NCBI GenBank assembly: GCA_016212965.1
Contig: JACRDA010000028.1
Span: 1 to 41,642, forward strand
From: Myxococcales bacterium
GTDB lineage: Bacteria; Myxococcota_A; Polyangia; Polyangiales; Polyangiaceae
Direction of reading: 5' to 3'
DNA: 41,642 nucleotides
Below are positions 25,435 to 34,089 of the stretch, piece after piece. The notes below the pieces were generated by a model. It ran no database searches. It was not told the origin of the DNA and worked only from the letters and a program-made list of their open reading frames with translations. A program made the position numbers and the translations under genes. The first letter of the stretch is position 1. Every line of letters starts with the position of its first letter.

Positions 25435-26955
25435 ATGACCGACGCGCTCGTACTCGCGATCGACCAGGGCACGACCGGCTCGACTGCGCTCGTCATGGAC
25501 ACGACGGGTCGCACGCTCGGGCGGCACAACGTGGAGTTCGAGCAGCACTTCCCCGAGCCGGGCTGGGTGGAGCACGCTCCCGACGCCATCTGGCAGAGCG
25601 TGCTCGAGGCGGTGCGCGGCGCGCTCCGCGCGGCGGGCGTCGCGAGCGGGCGCCTCGCCGCGATCGGCGTGACGAACCAGCGCGAGACGACGCTCGTGTG
25701 GGACCGCGCGACCGGCGTGCCCATCCACCGTGCGATCGTGTGGCAGGACCGGCGCACGGCCCCGCGCTGCGCCGAGCTGCGCGCCGCCGGCCAGGAGCCG
25801 CTCGTGAAGGAGCGCACGGGGCTCGTGTGCGATCCGTACTTCAGCGGCACGAAGATCGCGTGGTTGCTCGATCACGTGCCCGGGGCGCGCGCGCGCGCCG
25901 AGCGGGGCGAGCTCGCCTTCGGCACCGTCGACTCGTTCCTCGTGCGGCAGCTCACCGCCGCGGGCAAGGAGGCGCACGTCACCGACGTGACCAACGCCTC
26001 GCGCACGCTGCTCATGAACCTCGCGACCCTCGACTGGGACGACGAGCTCTGCGCCACGCTCGGCGTGCCGCGCGCCGTGTTGCCGAAGATCGTGCCCTCG
26101 GCGGGCGTCGTCGGTCACACCGCCGGGGTCGAGGGGCTCCCGGACGGCCTGCCCATCGCCGGCCTCGCGGGCGATCAGCAGGCGGCCCTCTTCGGCCAGG
26201 CGTGCTTCGCCGTCGGCGACGCCAAGTGCACCTACGGCACCGGCGCCTTCGTGCTCACCAACATCGGGGCGCGCCCCATCCCGAGCCGCTTCGGCCTTTT
26301 GACGACCGTCGCGTGGCAGGTCGGCACCGAGGTCGCCTACGCGCTCGAGGGCAGCGCCTTCATCGCGGGGGCCGCGGTGCAGTGGCTGCGAGACGGCCTG
26401 GGCGTCGTACAGAAGGCGAGCGAGATCGAGGCCCTGGCCCGGCAGGTCGAGACGAGCGACGGCGTCGTGTTCGTCCCGGCGCTCGCGGGGCTGGGTGCCC
26501 CCTACTGGGACGCGGCGGCGCGCGGGCTCATCTCGGGCCTGACGCGCGGCACGACGCGCGCCCACCTGGCACGCGCAGCGCTCGAGGGCATCGCGCACGA
26601 GGTGACCGATCTGCTCGAGGCGATGGCCGAGGACCTCGGGCGGCCGCTCGCCAAGATGCGCGTCGACGGCGGCGCCGCGGCGAACGATCTCTTGATGCAG
26701 GAGCAGGCGCGGCTCGCGGGGCTCGACATCGAGCGACCGCGCGACCTCGAGACGACCGCGCGCGGCGCGGCGATGCTGGCCGCGGTCGGGGCGGGGCTGT
26801 TCGTGGGCGCGGGCGACGCCGTGGCGGCAATGCGCGCCGTGAGCCAGATGGCGCCGATCGAGCGCGCCTTCGCAGCGCCGCCCGGCGACGAGCGCCGCAC
26901 CTCGGCCCGCGCGGCGTGGCGCGCCGCGGTCGCGCGCGCGCGCCTGCCGGGCTGA
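25435..26955 (+). CDS. glpK: glycerol kinase
   Basis: GlpK phosphorylates glycerol with ATP to sn-glycerol 3-phosphate in the cytoplasm. The 506-residue protein carries the FGGY-kinase features: the N-terminal LAIDQGTTGSTALVMD phosphate loop, GVTNQRETTLVWDRATG, IVWQDRRT, TGLVCDPYFSGTKIAWLLD, CTYGTGAFVLTNIG, YALEGSAFIAGAAVQWLRDGL, and PALAGLGAPYWDAAARG with KMRVDGGAAANDLLMQ near the end. Length and order match GlpK. No glpF or glpD lies beside it. It is divergent from the cyclase gene with 263 bases between, a region that would hold both promoters; I saw no clear box or operator there. Confidence 0.96.
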   Translation: MTDALVLAIDQGTTGSTALVMDTTGRTLGRHNVEFEQHFPEPGWVEHAPDAIWQSVLEAVRGALRAAGVASGRLAAIGVTNQRETTLVWDRATGVPIHRAIVWQDRRTAPRCAELRAAGQEPLVKERTGLVCDPYFSGTKIAWLLDHVPGARARAERGELAFGTVDSFLVRQLTAAGKEAHVTDVTNASRTLLMNLATLDWDDELCATLGVPRAVLPKIVPSAGVVGHTAGVEGLPDGLPIAGLAGDQQAALFGQACFAVGDAKCTYGTGAFVLTNIGARPIPSRFGLLTTVAWQVGTEVAYALEGSAFIAGAAVQWLRDGLGVVQKASEIEALARQVETSDGVVFVPALAGLGAPYWDAAARGLISGLTRGTTRAHLARAALEGIAHEVTDLLEAMAEDLGRPLAKMRVDGGAAANDLLMQEQARLAGLDIERPRDLETTARGAAMLAAVGAGLFVGAGDAVAAMRAVSQMAPIERAFAAPPGDERRTSARAAWRAAVARARLPG

Positions 26956-27065
26956 GAGCCTGAGCAGGATCGAGGGGACGAGACGGAGACGAGCCCGAGC
27001 GAGCCCTGGACCCTTGCCGAAGAAGCAGGCGGCATCCGGACCCAACTTTACCCCTCACCCCCCTG

Positions 27066-27089
27066 CCCCCTCTCCCGGAGGAGAGGGGG
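27066..27089. repeat. REP-like palindrome, left copy
   Basis: A 9-bp perfect palindrome (CCCCCTCTC / GAGAGGGGG) with a 6-base loop, preceded by CCCTCACCCCCC. The same unit is present in inverted orientation at 27319-27342. This is the typical make-up of REP sequences in high-GC genomes. Confidence 0.7.
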
Positions 27090-27318
27090 TGGTCACAACC
27101 GCGAATTCCCCGGGATTCCGGTAGCTCTGTAAGCGAGTCGGCAGAGGCGTCAGCGGTGAGCGTCAGCAGGCGCAGGATGTCGTAGGTGAGCGCGAGAGGT
27201 TCAACCGCTCGACCACTGCCCAGATGCCAACTGCTCCGAGCGCCTCGCCGACGCGGCGACACCCGCTAGCGCGCTTCGTTTTCCGACCGCCAACGAGGAA
27301 AGCCCCCGACATGGACCA

Positions 27319-27342
27319 CCCCCTCTCCTCCGGGAGAGGGGG
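27319..27342. repeat. REP-like palindrome, right copy
   Basis: The inverted partner of the palindrome at 27066-27089, identical over the 24 bases of stem and loop. The C-rich tag next to it differs at one base from the left copy (CCGGCC against CCTGCC, read in the same sense). Confidence 0.7.
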
Positions 27343-27634
27343 CCGGGGGGTGAGGGAAATAATCAGGTCCGGATGCCGCCTGCTGCTTCGGCAAGGGTCC
27401 CCGACGGTCGCTTGCCGAGCGGACCTCGCGCCGTCTGCTCGCGGCGCTCGGTCGAGGTGCGTAACGCGCTTTGCGGAAGCGCGACCCAGCCAAGTTTGTT
27501 AGGTTCATGTTCTGCCCACCAAGTTGCCTGCGACCCACAGCAGGCTCGCCTTCGAGACACGAGCGCCTGGCTAGCCCACCCGGCGGCAGATCTGCCGTCG
27601 GAGCCGGACGCTCGCGCAGCCCACCGAGGAAGCC

Positions 27635-28552
27635 ATGTCCAGCGACGATCCTTCGAGCCCCCCCGCCGCGACCGAACAGCAGTGGCGCGACGTGCCCATC
27701 GACTGGGAGGCGCTCGAGGACGCCTTCGAGAACAACGCGCCCGAGGTCCACTCCTACCTGCACGTGCCCACGGGCGACGTGCTGCGCATCGTCGACGGCA
27801 TCGCCGACCCGCAGATGCACGCGCGCATCGCCGCCGACACGAGCTATCTGCGCATCGAGCCGGTGAGCTCGCGCGAGCAGTACCGCTGGATGGAGCGCTA
27901 CATCCCGATGGTCGAGGACGAGGAGCTGCGCACCAAGCTCACGCGCGCCATCGACGGCAAGGGTGCCTTCCGCCGCTTCAAGGACGTGCTCATGGGCTAC
28001 GGGCCCGAGCGCGAGCGCTGGTTCTCGTTCCGCAGCGAGCGGCTGCGCATCTTCATGGAGGCGTGGCTCAACGCCCACGCGCTCAACCCCGTCAAGCGGC
28101 CCGTGTGGGTGCCCGATCTGGTGCGCGACGAGCCGGGCGCAGGCGAGGCACCCATGGGCGCGGACGACGCGGCCGACGCAGCCGAGCTGCGCGAGCCGCG
28201 CCGCGCGCGCAACGCCGAGTCCCTCCGCCGCGCGCTGCGCGAGCTCGTCGAGCTCTTGCCGCCGCGCGACCTCGAGGCGCTGTGCGCCTTCGGCGAGTTC
28301 CTGCGGGCGCGGGGCGCCGCGCACCCGGCGGCGCCGCCCGCGCCGCCGCCGGCCGAGCCCACCGACGCGCCGGAGCCCAAGGCCGAGGAGGATCCGACGA
28401 CCGCGACGCCGGCCGCGACGGCGGCAGCCCCGGTGCGTCGCACCCGCGCCCGCGCCGGCGAGAAGGCCACGGCCGAGGCGGCGCACGAGGGCGAGCCCTC
28501 GTCCGCCAAGGTGCCGGCCGGTGGCCGGGCACGCGGCGCCGCGAGCGGCTGA
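27635..28552 (+). CDS. UPF0158-family protein
   Basis: This encodes a 305-residue soluble protein. The first 140 or so residues are the UPF0158 domain: VPIDWEALEDAFENNAPEVHSYLHVPTGDVL, EPVSSREQYRWMERYIPMVEDEELRTKL, and AIDGKGAFRRFKDVLMGYGPERERWFSFRSERLR. Its function is not known. The C-terminal half is a disordered-looking tail of Ala, Pro, Glu and Arg (about 170-305) that starts with a helical segment LRRALRELVELLPPRDLEALCAFGEFLRARG. The ATG is preceded by GAGGAA at 27625-27630. The gene is convergent with the next. Confidence 0.85.
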   Translation: MSSDDPSSPPAATEQQWRDVPIDWEALEDAFENNAPEVHSYLHVPTGDVLRIVDGIADPQMHARIAADTSYLRIEPVSSREQYRWMERYIPMVEDEELRTKLTRAIDGKGAFRRFKDVLMGYGPERERWFSFRSERLRIFMEAWLNAHALNPVKRPVWVPDLVRDEPGAGEAPMGADDAADAAELREPRRARNAESLRRALRELVELLPPRDLEALCAFGEFLRARGAAHPAAPPAPPPAEPTDAPEPKAEEDPTTATPAATAAAPVRRTRARAGEKATAEAAHEGEPSSAKVPAGGRARGAASG

Positions 28553-28575
28553 GTCGGCACGGCGCGCCGCGAGCG

Positions 28576-29367
28576 CTACGGCGCGGCGCGCACGATCTCG
28601 ACCTCGACGCGCTGGCGCGCGCTGCGAAAGTAGCGCTCGAGGGCGGTCGCGAGCCGGGTCGCGACGAGCCAGTTCTTCACGTCGGCGCGCGCCGCCTCGA
28701 AGGGAACGTCGGTGTAGGGCGTGTCGCCGCGCCGGTGCACCTCGGCGAGTTCGGCCTCGTCGGGCTCGAGCATCGGGGCGACGCGCTCGTCGAGGTAGAT
28801 GCCCGCCCGCGCCTGGCGACGCAGCATCACGTCGAGCTCGGGGCCCGTGAGCCCCTCGGCGACGAGCGCCTCGGCGAGGCGCGAGCGGCCCTGGCCCGGG
28901 CGGTCGCCGATGCGGCGCTCGAGCAAGCCGCGGGCCGCCTCGGCGTCGTGGGCGATCCGCGCGGCGGCCGCGATGCGCTCCGCCTCGTTCGCGGGCGCTA
29001 CCTCGGCGTCCTGCTGCAGGTCCGCGAGCATCGACTCGGCCACGTGGCGCTGGATCGCCGCCCGCACGTGCTTGTCCGCGTACGGGACCTCGAGCCCCGG
29101 CGCCGGCACCACGCCGTCGGCCAGCGCCTCGAGGCGCGACTCGAAGGCGAGCTCGCGCGCGAAGATGAAGCGCGGCGTCTCCGGCCGGCCGCGCACCCAC
29201 CAGCGCACGACCACCCGATCGACCTCGGCCGGCGCAGGCCGAGCGGGCTCGGGCGCGCTGCCGTCGGCGCGGGGCGCAGGCCCGGGCTCCTGCGCCGCGG
29301 CCGTCGGGCCGAGCAGCGCGAGCGCGAGCCCGAAGAGCGCGGCGACGAGCTGGGTCCGAGTCCTCAC
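28576..29367 (-). CDS. exported SurA-like helical protein
   Basis: This encodes a 263-residue protein with a clear Sec signal peptide (about 1-25, LVAALFGLALALLGPTAAAQ) and a Pro/Ala linker. A mostly helical region follows that recalls the N-terminal chaperone part of SurA-type foldases: RELAFESRLEALADGV, KHVRAAIQRHVAESMLADLQQ and RLAEALVAEGLTGPELDVMLRRQARAGIYLDERVAP. No parvulin prolyl-isomerase domain is present. It would act in the periplasm; chaperone function is inferred from weak similarity only. The start is a GTG at 29367. Confidence 0.6.
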   Translation of the reverse strand: MRTRTQLVAALFGLALALLGPTAAAQEPGPAPRADGSAPEPARPAPAEVDRVVVRWWVRGRPETPRFIFARELAFESRLEALADGVVPAPGLEVPYADKHVRAAIQRHVAESMLADLQQDAEVAPANEAERIAAAARIAHDAEAARGLLERRIGDRPGQGRSRLAEALVAEGLTGPELDVMLRRQARAGIYLDERVAPMLEPDEAELAEVHRRGDTPYTDVPFEAARADVKNWLVATRLATALERYFRSARQRVEVEIVRAAP

Positions 29368-29575
29368 GGGAGAAGCGTAGCGCCCGCCGGGGTCGAAGCG
29401 CCACTACCCGGGCCCGGCCGGGCGTGCCCGTGATCACCGACGACGCCGTGGCGGCCCGCTCGCCCGAGCTCGCCCGCGGACTCACGCTCAAGCGGGGGCC
29501 TGACGGGACGGCTTGCCAGGGATACGCCGGGCACGGCGATCCCCACGGCTCCGCTCCCTGCGCTACGCTTGCCCC

Positions 29576-29809
29576 ATGAGCAGCGACCGGGCCGAGTATC
29601 TCCTCCAGGCCATCCGCGCCTTGCCCCGCGCCGACCGCCTCCGGCTCGTCGAGCGCGTCGTCCACGAGCTCGCCTCGACCGAGACTCCCGAGCGCTCTTC
29701 CGGCGGCGTCATCGGCCTCTTCGCCGACGAGCCCGAGCTCCTCGACGCCGTCAGCGAAGGCGCCATGCAAGCACGAGAGCGCGATCCGCTGAGGCTGCCG
29801 GGTGGCTGA
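29576..29809 (+). CDS. antitoxin of a PIN-toxin pair
   Basis: This 77-residue protein lies directly in front of a PIN toxin and overlaps it by eight bases. The sequence LLQAIRALPRADRLRLVERVVHELAS is a helical region of the kind found in small addiction-module antitoxins, and the tail GLFADEPELLDAVSEGAMQARERDPLRL is typical of the part that wraps the toxin. It is unlike the antitoxins at 701 and 3219. DNA binding is expected from the family, but no operator was identified. Confidence 0.7.
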   Translation: MSSDRAEYLLQAIRALPRADRLRLVERVVHELASTETPERSSGGVIGLFADEPELLDAVSEGAMQARERDPLRLPGG

Positions 29810-30227
29810 CAGGACGCTGCTCGACACCGACATCTTCTCGGAGCTCATGCGCGCCAAGAGCGCGCCCGTGCGCGCCCGAGCGGCCGACTACCGGCAGCAG
29901 CACGGAAGGTTCACGACATCAGTCGTCACCGTGCTCGAGATCACCAAGGGCCTGCACAAGGCCGCCCGCCAAGACGCGCTCGAGCGCTTCGTCGCCAGCC
30001 TGCCGGCCATCGAGGTCATGGCACTTGGCCAGGACGAAGCGCTCCTCGCCGGCCGCATCTACGGCGACCTCGAGCGCCTCGGCCAGCGCATCGGCCGCGC
30101 CGACCCCATGATCGCGGCCATCGCGATCACCGCCGACGTCGTGCTCGCCACCGGCAACGAGAACCACTACGCGCGCATCCGCGCCGCCGGCTACCCGCTG
30201 CGCCTCGACAACTGGCGCAGCGCGTAG
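29802..30227 (+). CDS. vapC: PIN-domain toxin, VapC4/FitB-like
   Basis: This is a probable ribonuclease toxin of 141 residues. Active-site acids are visible in LLDTDIFSELM (residues 5-15), the glutamate of TVLEITKGLHKA (about 46), the aspartate of IGRADPMIAAIAI (about 100) and the acidic or amide cluster LATGNENHYARI (about 120). It belongs to a PIN subgroup different from the two others in this window, given the DTDI-FSELM wording and spacing. The GTG at 29802 overlaps the antitoxin end by eight bases. The target is unknown. Confidence 0.8.
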   Translation: MADRTLLDTDIFSELMRAKSAPVRARAADYRQQHGRFTTSVVTVLEITKGLHKAARQDALERFVASLPAIEVMALGQDEALLAGRIYGDLERLGQRIGRADPMIAAIAITADVVLATGNENHYARIRAAGYPLRLDNWRSA

Positions 30228-30491
30228 GACCGTAGGACCGCCAGCGCCCGCCTCGGACTGCCGCGCTCGGCGCCTTCGACCTCGATGCCGTCCGACTCGT
30301 CCGCCGCCCGCTAGGAAGCCGCTTGCAGCTGACGGGCCCGCACCTGCCCGCCGCGGCGCCGTGCGCCCCGCTCGACGGGAAATGGTGACTCGTCAATGTC
30401 GAAGGCGCCCTTGAAGCCCCGCACTCAAACCACCCGGCCGCTACACGCGGGCGCACGGGTCGGAGCGCGCCCGCGGCGCACCCCGCTCGGG

Positions 30492-32537
30492 TCAGAACCT
30501 CGACACGATCTCGAGCTTCGCGCCCTCGTAGGCCGGGTAGAGCCGGCAGGTGCCCGCGACGCAGCGAATCGCGGCGCGGCGCTGGCCCACGAACATGCGC
30601 ACCGTGTCGAAGATCTGATTCACGACCTCGTCGTGGTTCTTGCTGCGGTACTGGATGCCGCCGGAGAAGTAGAGCTCCGGCAGGCCGGGGCGCGTCTGGT
30701 ACTCGTGGCCGAAGGTGAAGGCGAGGTTGCCCCACTCGGGCGACCAGTTGAGCGACACGTAGTCCTCGCCCTCGTTCCAGGGCTCGGCGAGGCTCGTCGG
30801 CTCGAAGCGCCGGCGGTGGAAGCCGAGCGCCGAGAGCGAGATCGGCCCCCACACCTTGGCGTTGAGGTCGTAGCGCACGTAGCCCTCGCGGTAGAACACC
30901 GCCGTCGGGTCGCGCTGCTGCGAGCTCGGGATGGCCGCCTCCGCCCGATCGGTCAAGCGCGCGCCGATCCACGCCCAGGCGTGCGAGCCGCCGTCGAAGT
31001 TGAGCTCCGTGCCGGCCGCCATTTCCCAGGTGTCGCTCCGCAGCGACCGGTCGGTCGCGCACTCGGCGTTGTTGGCGTCGATCTCGGAGAAGCTCGCGTA
31101 GTGGCCGAGCCAGCCGTAGACCTTGGCGTGATCGCTCGCGCGCACGTCGACCTTGCCGCGCCCCCCCGAGTTGCACACGTCGGGCGAGCCGATGGGCTCG
31201 ACGTACTGCGACTCGGTGGTCGGGGGCTGGCTGTAGGCGACGACGCCGAACTCGGGCGCGCCGAAGGCGGGGGAGGCCGAGTCGACGTTGGCCTTGAGCG
31301 GGAAGAAGCTCCGGTAGTGCTTGCCCTCGAGGGTGGCGGTGACGGGCCCGCCGGTGAAGTTCAGGTTCGCGTAGAGCGCGTAGCCGAAGAGCTCGGCCTC
31401 GCGGTCGACGGGCTCGCCGTCGGCGTCCACCGAGGCCACGCGCCCGTCGGTCTGGTGCTGACCGGCAACCTCGACGTACGCGTCGAACACGTTCTCGATC
31501 GGCGGCACGCGCACCGACAGGCTGAAGTTGCGGATCTGGTCGTGCGCGGCGATGGTGCTCGGCGTCGTGAAGCTCGGGTACGTGGCGGCGCAGCCCTGGC
31601 TCGTGTCCGCGCCGCTCTGGCGGCAGTCGAGCTGCGCGGCGCTGTTCGAGGTGCGGAGCAGGATGGCGCCGTTGGCCCCCACCATCACCTCCTTCGACCC
31701 CATCTCGAGGTGCGCGCCGAAGGCGTTGTCCTCGAGGTAGCTCGGCTTGGCGAGCTCGGCCACGGGCTCGGCGTCGGTGGGCGTCGCGTAGTAGTGGAAG
31801 TCGCCGGCGCGCGGGAAGGCGAAGAAGAAGGGCGAGCTCGTGCCGTGCAGGATGCGACCCGTGGGCCAGTCGATGCGCATCGGGTTCATCTGCCCGGCGA
31901 AGGCCATGGCGCCGATCTTGAAGCCGTCCACGTCGTGATCGGTCGAGAGCTTGAGGCCGCGCACCGTGGTGTCGAGGCCGAGCTCGTCGATCTTGCGCAC
32001 CGAGAAGACGAGCCCGCGGCCGAGCTGCGCGTAGAAGTCGCCGAGTGTCGCCTCGAGCTCGGGCTGGGTGTACGAGAGCGACAGCTTGGCGGGGTAGGCC
32101 AGGCTCTGGTAGCGCGAGTGCAGCTCGCGCCCGAAGCGGTTCTCGAGCAAGAGGTCGGGCTCCCCCGTGCGCTCGACGATGAGATCCTGGGCGTCCTGCC
32201 GATCGAAGGGGTCGAGGTAGACCGCGCTGTCGACGCGCACGCGCAGCGCGAAGCGCCAGTAGAGCGCTTGGAAGTAGAAGCGGTTGAGCCACTCGCCGTA
32301 GCGGTCGTCGACCACCGTGCCCGGCGTGATGCGGTCGCCCACGTCGTTGCGGTTGTCGAAGCGGTAGCCCCACTCGCTCGAGTTCTCGAAGTCGAGCGTG
32401 AGCGTCTCGCCCTCCACACCGACGTCCTCGATGTCGATCGCGCGCGCCTCGACCACCGTCGCGCTCGCCGCCGCGGCGAGCGCGAGCGCCACGGCGCGCC
32501 GGACCCCGGAACGAAATGCCACGCCGTCCTTTACCAC
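30492..32537 (-). CDS. outer-membrane beta-barrel protein, large
   Basis: This is a 681-residue exported protein. A signal peptide (about 12-33, VRRAVALALAAAASATVVEA) is followed by long alternating strands with many aromatic residues at strand ends (FALRVRVDSAVYLDPF, LSLSYTQPELEATLGDFYAQLGRGLVFSV, GYVRYDLNAKVWGPISLSALGFHRRRF). The last residue is phenylalanine in KLEIVSRF, the assembly signal of many barrels. The start is a GTG at 32537 with GGAGGGG seven bases upstream, which favours it over the GTG at 32522. It may be a porin or a DUF6029-like protein; I cannot assign a substrate. It is followed by a 264-base stretch without a gene. Confidence 0.75.
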   Translation of the reverse strand: MVKDGVAFRSGVRRAVALALAAAASATVVEARAIDIEDVGVEGETLTLDFENSSEWGYRFDNRNDVGDRITPGTVVDDRYGEWLNRFYFQALYWRFALRVRVDSAVYLDPFDRQDAQDLIVERTGEPDLLLENRFGRELHSRYQSLAYPAKLSLSYTQPELEATLGDFYAQLGRGLVFSVRKIDELGLDTTVRGLKLSTDHDVDGFKIGAMAFAGQMNPMRIDWPTGRILHGTSSPFFFAFPRAGDFHYYATPTDAEPVAELAKPSYLEDNAFGAHLEMGSKEVMVGANGAILLRTSNSAAQLDCRQSGADTSQGCAATYPSFTTPSTIAAHDQIRNFSLSVRVPPIENVFDAYVEVAGQHQTDGRVASVDADGEPVDREAELFGYALYANLNFTGGPVTATLEGKHYRSFFPLKANVDSASPAFGAPEFGVVAYSQPPTTESQYVEPIGSPDVCNSGGRGKVDVRASDHAKVYGWLGHYASFSEIDANNAECATDRSLRSDTWEMAAGTELNFDGGSHAWAWIGARLTDRAEAAIPSSQQRDPTAVFYREGYVRYDLNAKVWGPISLSALGFHRRRFEPTSLAEPWNEGEDYVSLNWSPEWGNLAFTFGHEYQTRPGLPELYFSGGIQYRSKNHDEVVNQIFDTVRMFVGQRRAAIRCVAGTCRLYPAYEGAKLEIVSRF

Positions 32538-32555
32538 GCTCGCACCCCTCCGGGC

Positions 32556-33263
32556 TCAGGGGCCGTCCGGGAGCTCGCCGTCTCCGGGCCGCGAGGGCGT
32601 CGCGAGCGGTACGTCGCCGAGGATGTGCGCCGCCTCGGCGAAGCGCGCGTGGACGAGCCGCTCGAGGTGGGGGCGCAGCGCCAAGAGGGCGCGGGCGCGG
32701 TGGCTCGCGCGGTTCTTCTCCTCCTCGCCGAGCTCGGCCATGGTGCGCCCGTCGCCGGCGACGATGAACAAGGGGTCGTAGCCGAACCCGCCGGAGCCGC
32801 TCGGCCGGTGGGCGATCGACCCCTCGCAGACGCCCGTGGCCACGCGCTCGCCGTCGGCGTCCCAGGGATCGACGAGCGCGATCGCGCAGCGGAAGCGCGC
32901 CGTGCGGTTCGGGTCGTCCACGTCCTCGAGCGCGCTCATGAGCTGCGCGTTGTTCTCGGCGTCGGTGGCGCCCTCCTTGGCGTAGCGCGCGGAGCGCACG
33001 CCCGGCCGGCCGCCGAGCGCGTCCACCTCGAGCCCGCTGTCGTCCGCGATCGTCACCATGAGCGCCTCGGCGGCGATGGCGCGCGCCTTCTTCAGGGCGT
33101 TGGCCTCGAAGGTCTCGGCGTCCTCCACCACGTGCGGTACGTCGCCGAGCGCCTCCTCGGCCGAGAGCACGTCCACCGGCAGCTCCCGCAAGATGGCGCG
33201 GATCTCGGCGAGCTTGCCGCGGTTGCCGGTGGCGACGACGAGGCTGATGCGCGGGGTCGGCAT
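32556..33263 (-). CDS. rdgB: XTP/dITP diphosphatase (RdgB/HAM1)
   Basis: RdgB hydrolyses non-canonical purine nucleotides such as dITP and XTP to monophosphates, keeping them out of DNA. The 235-residue sequence has the family's motifs: VVATGNRGKLAEI, ADDSGLEVDALGGRPGVRSARYA, CEGSIAHRPSGSGGFGYDPLF and SHRARAL. The C-terminal 40 residues are extra and variable. It lies three bases after rph, an arrangement common in bacteria, so the two are very likely co-transcribed. The start is the ATG at 33263. Confidence 0.95.
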   Translation of the reverse strand: MPTPRISLVVATGNRGKLAEIRAILRELPVDVLSAEEALGDVPHVVEDAETFEANALKKARAIAAEALMVTIADDSGLEVDALGGRPGVRSARYAKEGATDAENNAQLMSALEDVDDPNRTARFRCAIALVDPWDADGERVATGVCEGSIAHRPSGSGGFGYDPLFIVAGDGRTMAELGEEEKNRASHRARALLALRPHLERLVHARFAEAAHILGDVPLATPSRPGDGELPDGP

Positions 33264-33266
33264 GGC

Positions 33267-34013
33267 TCAGCCCCGCGCCGCGAGGAGCGTGTCGAGGTCG
33301 ACGCCCGCCCCCGCGAGCGCCGCGCGCTCCACGCCGCAGAGCGCGCTCACGCCCTCGAGGCCCGCCGCGAGCATGCGCAGGAAGATCGGCTGCGGCAGCG
33401 GGCGCCCCTCGGCGGTCGCCTGCACCTCGACGAGCTCGCCCTGCGCGCTCGCCACGACGTTCATGTCCACGCGCGCGGCGCTGTCCTCGCGGTAGTCGAG
33501 GTCGACGTACACCTCGTCCGCCACGTAGCCGACGCTGACGGCCGCCACCTGATCGCGCAAGAAGCCGCGCAGGCCGCGGGCGTGGGCCGCGAGCGCGAGG
33601 GCGATGAACCCGCCCGTGACGCTCGCGGTGCGCGTGCCGCCGTCGGCCTCGAGCACGTCGCAGTCGATGCTGAGGGTGCGCTCGCCGAGCGCGCCGAGGT
33701 CCACCGCCGAGCGAAGCGCGCGCCCGATCAGGCGCTGGATCTCGTGGGTGCGGCTCTTGAGCGGGGCGTCCCGGCCGTCGCGCGCCTCGCGGCGCTCGGG
33801 GTTGGCCCGCGGGTGCATCTGGTACTCGGCGGTCACCCAGCCGCGCCCCTGCCCCGCCATCCACTTCGGCACCGACTCGTCGAGCGAGGCGGCGCAGAGC
33901 ACACGCGTCCCGCCCGCGCGGTACAGCACCGAGCCCTCGGCGAAGCGATGGAAGCCAGTGACGACCTCCACCGGTCGGTGCTCGAGAAGGCCGCGATTCT
34001 GGGCACGTGGCAT
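33267..34013 (-). CDS. rph: ribonuclease PH
   Basis: RNase PH is a phosphate-dependent 3'-5' exonuclease that trims tRNA 3' ends in the cytoplasm. The 248-residue protein is full length: ESVPKWMAGQGRGWVTAEYQMHPRAN, RTHEIQRLIGRALRSAVDL, LSIDCDVLEADGGTRTASVTGGF and DLDYREDSAARVDMNVV, the last with metal-binding aspartates. It is the first gene of the rph-rdgB pair, three bases before rdgB. No upstream partner is clear: the LOG-family gene ends 76 bases before it. Confidence 0.96.
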   Translation of the reverse strand: MPRAQNRGLLEHRPVEVVTGFHRFAEGSVLYRAGGTRVLCAASLDESVPKWMAGQGRGWVTAEYQMHPRANPERREARDGRDAPLKSRTHEIQRLIGRALRSAVDLGALGERTLSIDCDVLEADGGTRTASVTGGFIALALAAHARGLRGFLRDQVAAVSVGYVADEVYVDLDYREDSAARVDMNVVASAQGELVEVQATAEGRPLPQPIFLRMLAAGLEGVSALCGVERAALAGAGVDLDTLLAARG

Positions 34014-34089
34014 GGGACGTCCGTCAAGCTAGCCCCTCGCCGCGCACGAGGGAAGGGACGAGCGCGCGTCCGCGGGCCGGCACCGCCCG

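Larger units (their letters stand above)
27008..27400. mobile_element. MITE/REP-like element with 87-bp inverted repeats
   Basis: The left arm (27008-27094) and the right arm (27314-27400) are reverse complements over 87 bases with eight mismatches (79 of 87 identical). The outer ends begin GGACCCTTGCCGAAG. Toward the inside, each arm holds the same short palindrome, CCCCCTCTC and GAGAGGGGG around CCGGAG (27066-27089 and 27319-27342). No transposase frame lies between the arms. This fits a non-autonomous element (MITE) or a paired REP (BIME) made by a transposase elsewhere. I could not see clear target duplications at the ends. Confidence 0.7.
26956..27634. other. gene-free region between glpK and the UPF0158 gene
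   Basis: This stretch of 679 bases has no supportable gene. Its middle 393 bases (27008-27400) form the inverted-repeat element described separately. The 219 bases between the arms have short open frames, one reading VEPLALTYDILRLLTLTADASADSLTELPES on the minus strand, which could be a decayed protein fragment. The last 200 bases before 27635 include a GAGGAA ribosome binding site at 27625-27630 for the next gene. No terminator is evident after glpK. Confidence 0.6.

Noticed and set aside
27095-27313. A possible transposase or protein remnant between the inverted repeats
   Set aside because: The short frames there have no recognised motif and no start or ribosome binding site.
30228-30491. 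A minus-strand frame reading GFKGAFDIDESPFPVERG in the gap after the beta-barrel gene
   Set aside because: It is too short, has stops nearby and matches no family that I know.
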